The notes under the pieces: model-generated
What the model saw: the letters and a program-made list of their open reading frames with translations, nothing else
The model's database searches: none
What the model was told of the DNA's origin: nothing
NCBI GenBank assembly: GCA_009767595.1
Contig: VSDK01011273.1
Span: 16,084 to 80,083 of the forward strand
Length of the DNA: 64,000 nt
From: Symbiodinium kawagutii
Taxonomy: Eukaryota > Sar > Dinophyceae > Suessiales > Symbiodiniaceae
Direction of reading: 5' to 3'
Position numbers and translations under genes: made by a program
In this document: piece after piece, positions 59,012 through 64,000 of the stretch
Layout of the letters: each line of letters begins with the position of its first letter
Numbering within the stretch: position 1 is the first letter of the stretch

Positions 59012-59167
59012 CTGAAGGTAGGCCACCAGATGCCACCAGCAACGTTTCCATGGGACTGGCAGTGTGCCACTGGCTGTGTCAACGATGAGGTCCATTGCTG
59101 ATGCCTTTGAGCACACGAAGGAGGCCTTGTTGGCGAGTTCGCATCCCGAGGCGGCACATTGGAATTT
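59012..59167 (+). CDS. Candidate exon, unknown protein
   Basis: Plus frame reading GTGSVPLAVSTMRSIADAFE then HTKEALLASSHPEAAHWNF, ending at a possible GT donor. It may precede the two linked exons at 59340 and 59963. The minus strand is also open over this stretch. Confidence 0.42.
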
Positions 59168-59339
59168 TGTCATGACACACCATGACACAACACAAGATGA
59201 AACAAGATGAAACATGATGAAACATGTGATTCAGGTGCCGTGCATTCGGAATGACCATCTCAAACATGTTGACATTTGATCATTTGACATAGAACCCCGT
59301 GGTTTCGAGAAGTAAATGATTTGTCAATGACTGTGGCAG

Positions 59340-60047
59340 GTCGCTGAACAATCCAATGCCTACCACTTGCTCGTTGGTTCTGAAGGCCATGGGTCAGGCG
59401 GTTGTGTCAAAGCTACGGGGCAATGGTAACGCACATAGATGCTGGTAATGGGTTTTGATCCGTAGGGCCGCATCAACATTCAGGGGGTCACATTGTTGCT
59501 TGCAAATACCTCTTGTAAGCCAGCTCATCAGATGAGTCAGCTTATTAACCACTCTATGAACAGCTTAGTCAGATACCAACCCCATCCAACCCCCATGGTT
59601 TGGAGGATCCATCGAGCATGGTTGGAGCAGCCTTTGTAAGGCTTCAGTTTCACCGGGTCCCTAGAGACGCAGTTTGACAAGCTCGGTAGTGAACCACAAC
59701 CAACCCGGCCCAAACGATGCATTGTTATGACTCCTGAGTTTGTCATAGCTAATTTGCTACACATCAATGAATATGAATTCATCATCTATCATCCAAGACG
59801 TGATTTGCTAATTGATTTGCTCATGCTTATGGATTTGCTTATGATAATTTGATGAGCAAATCAATTGGCAAACCAATTGGCAAATCAATTATCCATAGAT
59901 GGATTAATCAATTATCCATAGATGGATTTAATGTGACTTCATTTGCTTATGGACCTTGAGAGCAACCCATCAGAAGCTCTTGGAGGAACACCATGGGTTG
60001 GCAAGTCAGCGTGACCAGGACCTGGTGACATCGCCAACGGCAGCCCG
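59340..60047 (+). CDS. Two phase-linked exons, unknown protein
   Basis: Exon 59340-59425 (TGGCAG|G; SLNNPMPTTCSLVLKAMGQA then VVSKLRGN; donor GTAACG) joins exon 59963-60047 (AG|C; THQKLLEEHHGLASQRDQDL then VTSPTAA; donor GTAGAG). The codon split across the intron is restored (G plus CA gives Ala) and the 537-bp intron has GT-AG ends. The protein is helical and unrecognised. Confidence 0.55.
59800..59945 (+). repeat. AATTGGCAAATCAATT / CCATAGATGGATTAAT tandem units
   Basis: Short imperfect repeats and palindromes (CAATTGGCAAACCAATTGG; two copies of ATCCATAGATGGATT). They lie inside the intron between the two linked exons. Confidence 0.65.
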
Positions 60048-60285
60048 GTAGAGAGGCGCGTGGGTGGCCGATGTCAGCCAGAGATCATTTGCCGGGACGA
60101 CTTGGTCAATGGTTAGGGGTGCAATTTACGACTTGTTTGGACCAAAATGTGGCTTAATCAAGTGTAGTAATAACCAACATTTTGTTTGTTGGGGGTTCAA
60201 TTTACGGACACACTCAAGGTTTTTGTCAAGGGGCGATTGACCACCTGGCCGGTGTGGATTCGCGTTGGTTTTCTCATTGGAAGTG

Positions 60286-60440
60286 TCACCTCAAAACGAA
60301 TGATGACTCAGAGTGATCCTCAAATGTCATCAGATCGTCCCGTGCTGATTCAGCTGCAGGCAATGTCGAGAGAATGACATCCAGGGTTTTCAGGAGCATG
60401 TTGAGAGCGCTTGAAACGAAACGGTGTTGCTGGTTGACTG
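60286..60440 (-). CDS. Candidate minus-strand coding segment
   Basis: Minus frame FVSSALNMLLKTLDVILSTL then PAAESARDDLMTFEDHSESS to a stop. Helical and acidic, quite protein-like; a plus frame is also open here. No family recognised. Confidence 0.33.
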
Positions 60441-61208
60441 AGATGTTTCTTCGAGAAGTCGCAGCTGAACTCTCTTTTAAAAGCCAAGGCAATGCTGTTT
60501 GTTTAAAGATCAAACACATGGTTGATCATGGCATATGCTGCAGTTTTCACCACGTTTTCGACTGCGCCAGGACGCATGCAATTTACAAGAGCAGCTCACG
60601 TTTCTACCACCACAGGTGGAAGATTTCTTTCGACCTCCAGCCATGCAGCAGGCACAACCAGTAGGGATGTTCAGCGGAACAGTGGTGACCGGTTTCTTCC
60701 AGTATGTGGTACCAAGTTTTCGCAACATCAACATCACAAAAGTTTTGGATGCAGGTTGCTTAGGGTTGTTTCCTTCGGGAAAGGTGGGAAGCAGAAGAGT
60801 TGCGGGCTAGAACTAAAGTTCGGAAGTGAATGCAGTTGTAAGTTCGATCAGGTGAAGAGTCTGCGAACTCATTGCAGAGAGACCATTTGTCTAGTACCAG
60901 AGTTGTTTCTGTGGCCTAGAAATCCTTGAAGTTAAAAGAGCATCGACGTATAGATGATTGGGAGCAGATTGGATCTCCCGGACATCAGCAACTTTGAGGG
61001 GACAACACGAGATCATGGTCCTCGTGTCAGGTGTTGATGCTTCTTCGTAATCGTCGCGCTTGCGCTGTACACGGCTGCAAGGTTGGGGGTGTTGTACCTC
61101 TTTGGGGATCTTTGTTGCCAGGATGTACTGGGTATACCAACCTTCTGCAGGCCTTGCTAATAGGAGCTACCTAGCAGCTAACTCCTTAAAGCAAGTGCAC
61201 AATGAAGC

Positions 61209-61523
61209 ATGCTGCTGACTCCAAAACCTCTCCTTGCTCACCCAGAGCATGACATATTTCTGGCCTGTCAGGGCATCGGCAAATCTGCTTTGGGCATCGA
61301 GCTTGCTCGTTTCGCAGCCAGTCCGGGAAGGCTGGATACCGGCAGCCTGGGTCCCATCAGACCCATCATAGCTTTCACTGTGGAAAGTCAGACTTTGAAT
61401 TTCACCCAAGCTGAACTGTTGCCAAAAATGGAAGCTCTGGGAGAAATTATTGACTGTATGAAGTTTCAATATGTGTGGTGGGAAGTGGTACTATTGGGTA
61501 CCAAATTCACGAAAGATCTCTAA
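61209..61523 (+). CDS. Candidate coding segment, strand uncertain
   Basis: A 104-codon plus frame reads CQGIGKSALGIELARFAASP, later MEALGEIIDCMKFQYVWWEV. GIGKSA superficially resembles a P-loop but lacks the full Gly-x4-Gly-Lys-Ser/Thr spacing. A 100-codon minus frame covers the same interval. Confidence 0.28.
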   Translation: MLLTPKPLLAHPEHDIFLACQGIGKSALGIELARFAASPGRLDTGSLGPIRPIIAFTVESQTLNFTQAELLPKMEALGEIIDCMKFQYVWWEVVLLGTKFTKDL

Positions 61524-62489
61524 CGGCAACCCCAGCCGTGGGCAAGCCAGCACAGTGACACCAACCTCGATTTGAAAGGCATAGTGTATGTCATACACTG
61601 TATGATGGGTACAAGGAGCTTGGATTCCTCTTTCAACTGAATGGAGATGTGAAGATCATGCGATTCTAGGGAAAGCAGGGGATTTTATCCTCAAAACCAG
61701 CCAACTATTGGCACAAGCATCCTGCATGTTGGTACTGCGACAACGTGCGACATGTTGATACAGTGGTCAAAGCGCGCTGCTTCAGGCTGTTTTCTGGCAA
61801 CGTCCTCCACGTAAGGCTTGAAGACAAGGAGGAAGCTTTGTCGACGATCAAGGACCGAACCCATGGCCTCAGCCCATAGCATGGCTGATCACGGTAACAT
61901 GCTCCAGCACAGTTCCACCCTTGTAGCTTCACAGGAATCTGTCGACTTCTTTGCGGCCAGGAGCGGTTGGGCTTAGGATTTGAGATTCACTAGACTTCAC
62001 TAGACCACGTGGTTTTGTGTGTCAAAGAGTCTACTCTGTGGTTTTGTGCTGGGAGATGGATTTGGTAGCGCCAGATTCCAATGGCAAAATTAGTGCACTG
62101 AATGTTCCAATTCAAGTTGACTTTCCAAAGTTGCAAAGATTTGTCGCGAGTCTTTGTGGTATTTTTTGAGTTTGCTTTCCATTTTGCTTGGAGGCAGAAG
62201 CAGTGCTTCTTTGAATCCGAGGGTAGGAACCAAGCAAGCTGCACCGTTTGGCAGTTGCAACACCTTGAAAGGCGGGCCGAAGCGTTAGATTCGACTCAGC
62301 CGAAAGTTGCTCACGCTTCTCAGCACCATCTCAACACCAAATTCCCACATCAGTGCATCAGTTGCCGTTCAGGAATGGTAGCTCCATATCAACAACTTAG
62401 CCTTAGTTTAAACATAGCTGGTGATTTACCATCAAGTACAATCGGAGGTTTATGGATCTGTGGATCCACCAGGTGCAGAGCACATGCCC

Positions 62490-62560
62490 CGATGCTGCTG
62501 GTTTTGGATGACGAGTGCAATGCTTTGGAAAGCAAGCCTTTACGCAGTATCTGGGCGTTT
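62490..62560 (+). CDS. Candidate exon
   Basis: CCACCAG|G acceptor, then CRAHAPMLLVLDDECNALES and KPLRSIW. MLLVLDDE resembles a Walker B strand, but no P-loop was found nearby. It may belong with the exon at 62649. Confidence 0.36.
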
Positions 62561-62648
62561 CCCTTGAGTCAGAGTGCTTTGACCACACCTCAAAGCAATA
62601 CCCTGTTCTTTGCCTCATCGTAGTGATATGTAGTGATGTTACTTACAG

Positions 62649-62843
62649 AAGGGTGATGCTCTGATAAAACCGTACATGCCAAATGATCCAAATGAAGGAG
62701 GCTGGCAGGCTGGGCAAGATGCTACTATTTTGACAACAGGCTTAGACGCAATGACCTGGATTTGTATTGACATATCTGGGGGTTCAATGGGCGTTGACTG
62801 GGCATGTGGTCATTTTGGGGGTGGTGCAACTATATGCAACTAA
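62649..62843 (+). CDS. Clear coding exon, unknown extracellular-type protein
   Basis: After TTACAG the plus frame encodes GDALIKPYMPNDPNEGGWQA, then GQDATILTTGLDAMTWICID and ISGGSMGVDWACG, to a stop at 62841-62843; a GT donor at 62815 or later could end it earlier. Gly/Asp/Trp-rich, low-bias composition is typical of a secreted or surface domain. No family recognised. Confidence 0.55.
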   Translation, partial: KGDALIKPYMPNDPNEGGWQAGQDATILTTGLDAMTWICIDISGGSMGVDWACGHFGGGATICN

Positions 62844-63007
62844 TTATTTGTAACCAAAAGCATATATATATATATATTCTATACACACACATATATATAC
62901 TTGGTTCTAGTTTCGAACATTTTTTGTTTTGGTTTTGCCGTGTCTTGCTGCCATGCTGCCACTGGCCCGCGGTTGAATCTTCGATTTGCTCAGCGGCACC
63001 GTCATTT

Positions 63008-63062
63008 GGGTTCAAGGTTCAAGGTACCATTCAAGGTCCGAGGTTCCAGGTTCAAGGTTCGG
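63008..63062 (+). repeat. TTCAAGGT degenerate tandem repeat
   Basis: Repeated GGTTCAAGGT/GGTTCCAGGT units; a related GGTTC(A/C)TGGTTC series occurs at 63412-63452. Noncoding, lying between candidate exons. Confidence 0.65.
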
Positions 63063-63454
63063 CTCCATCCTGCTGCTGGACCTTTTCTTTCTCTGAAGGC
63101 AGGAGCTTCGACTTGTGGAGTTTGGAATTCAAGTTGTCATAGTTGATAGGGGGAGCAGGCAGTCCCCAAACAGATCATTGATGAGGGGTGTTTGTCGTGT
63201 GTTCGGCAGGCTGGTTTGCTCTGCGCTGCACCGTGTGGCACTTGAGCCGAATCAGCCTGGGGCCTCAGATCTTCTCAGAGAGGGTCAGAAGTTCAAAGGT
63301 CATTTGAAGGTTCAATCTCTAGGTTTGGCACTCAAGGGGTGAGGCATGGTCAAATCTCATTCGTTCACCATGTGATTGTCCATGCCGCTTTTGTTCTCAA
63401 GCTTGGTCCATGGTTCTTGGTTCACGGTTCCTGGTTCACTGGTCCGTGGTTCGC

Positions 63455-63577
63455 TTGCTCCTCGACGCCATGGAGAACGAGCCCTTGATCACTGAGGTGC
63501 CCCAGGTGCAGGATCCGGAGACCAAGACGCTGGAACCACCGGTCAAGGTTCCATCGCCCCTGCCAGTGCTGCCGCAG
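63455..63577 (+). CDS. Candidate exon, proline-rich
   Basis: Plus frame with MENEPLITEVPQVQDPETKT then LEPPVKVPSPLPVLPQ, ending at a donor (CCGCAG|GTTCAA). Pro/Val-rich linker-like sequence, GC-rich and coding-like. A further segment at 63609-63673 (SGIKITPGVIRVSAERILDH) is also convincing but cannot follow directly, since that intron would be only 31 bases. Confidence 0.45.
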
Positions 63578-63815
63578 GTTCAAAGTCCATGCAGAACTTG
63601 GCTGACAGTCCGGCATCAAGATCACTCCAGGTGTCATTCGGGTCAGTGCTGAACGGATCCTGGACCACTATCAGTGACTTGGATGTTGGTGGTGGATAAG
63701 ATTTGGCTTAGGCAAGTTTAGGCCAGGTGTGGGGTTTGGGGGCTTGTGCTTGAACATTTCTCTGAAGTCTTTGCTTTGTGGTCCACTGACATGAGGCATA
63801 TGCGAACGGCGCCAG

Positions 63816-63928
63816 ACTTCATGACCACTGTGTGCACCTGCTGGGTTCGTTTTCGCGCGATCTTCACTCTACTGAAGGCCGGCGAACACCACAAGCGCTG
63901 GCCAGCTATTGTGCGATACTTCAGGATG
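63816..63928 (+). CDS. Candidate exon near the right edge
   Basis: GCCAG|A acceptor and GT donor (AGGATG|GTGATT) enclose FMTTVCTCWVRFRAIFTLLK then AGEHHKRWPAIVRYFRM. Basic and hydrophobic, possibly membrane-proximal. The gene probably continues beyond the window. Confidence 0.5.
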
Positions 63929-64000
63929 GTGATTGTTTGTTGGGCTTCAAATTTCTTTAATTGTCACATTGCTTGCAACCTGACTATGGCTAAAGGTCAT

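Noticed and set aside
61270..61320. P-loop-like GIGKSA
   Set aside because: Lacks the full Walker A spacing and any Walker B partner; strand itself is uncertain.

Overview
The window reads as nuclear DNA of a dinoflagellate, most likely from the Symbiodiniaceae/Suessiales. The evidence is: very small exons in long repeat-filled introns; splice acceptors that are almost always AG followed by G; many GC splice donors; the dinoflagellate-type protein with a ubiquitin-like N-terminus and 41-residue 'VTWG...GGDSSAVQDQL' repeats; PPR motifs of the 'NAAISACEK...W' style; a tandem of 9-base pieces matching the 3' end of the dinoflagellate spliced leader; and abundant microsatellites. Nothing prokaryotic is present (no operons, CRISPR arrays or rRNA), and most long ATG-started reading frames are chance openings or microsatellite translations. 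Genes had to be rebuilt from short exons by reading frame and splice signals. All families were recognised from memory, without database searches. || Layout. 1-568: the 3' part of a fringe-like (GT31) glycosyltransferase. 2.2-9 kb: isolated candidate exons on both strands (an IPT/TIG-like segment near 4.6 kb, a clean minus exon at 7.8 kb) and small hairpin elements. 10.0-11.06 kb: an AT-rich, 5'-truncated non-LTR reverse transcriptase with 3' hairpins. 11.45-18.68 kb: a pentatricopeptide-repeat (PPR) gene; 18 exons join in phase and their summed length gives 35 codons for each of about 13 motifs. 19.4-22.3 kb: a few candidate exons in ATGGTTGA/TCAACCAT repeat tracts. 23.53-25.11 kb: an intronless ubiquitin-like plus RCC1-like repeat protein with a spliced-leader relic upstream. 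25.5-28.4 kb: plus-strand candidate exons. 28.7-32.1 kb: a minus-strand gene of unknown function whose last four exons join in phase. 34.55-40.16 kb: a plus-strand nine-exon gene for a polytopic membrane protein with a TIR-like signature (VFVDLFCIHQ ... SLVVVWDETY ... RLWCVFELAAF). 41-64 kb: mostly repeats, with scattered candidate exons on both strands, including one phase-consistent pair at 59.3-60.0 kb and several clear plus-strand exons near the right end. || How the genes relate. There is no sign of a shared pathway. PPR proteins usually act on organellar RNA, the GT31 enzyme in the secretory pathway, and the membrane protein may combine a TIR-like region with about eight or nine transmembrane helices. 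What the genes share is intron structure: AG|G acceptors, GC or GT donors, short direct repeats across splice sites, and low-complexity tracts that tend to be ATGG-rich at the 5' side of introns and ACCAT-rich at the 3' side.
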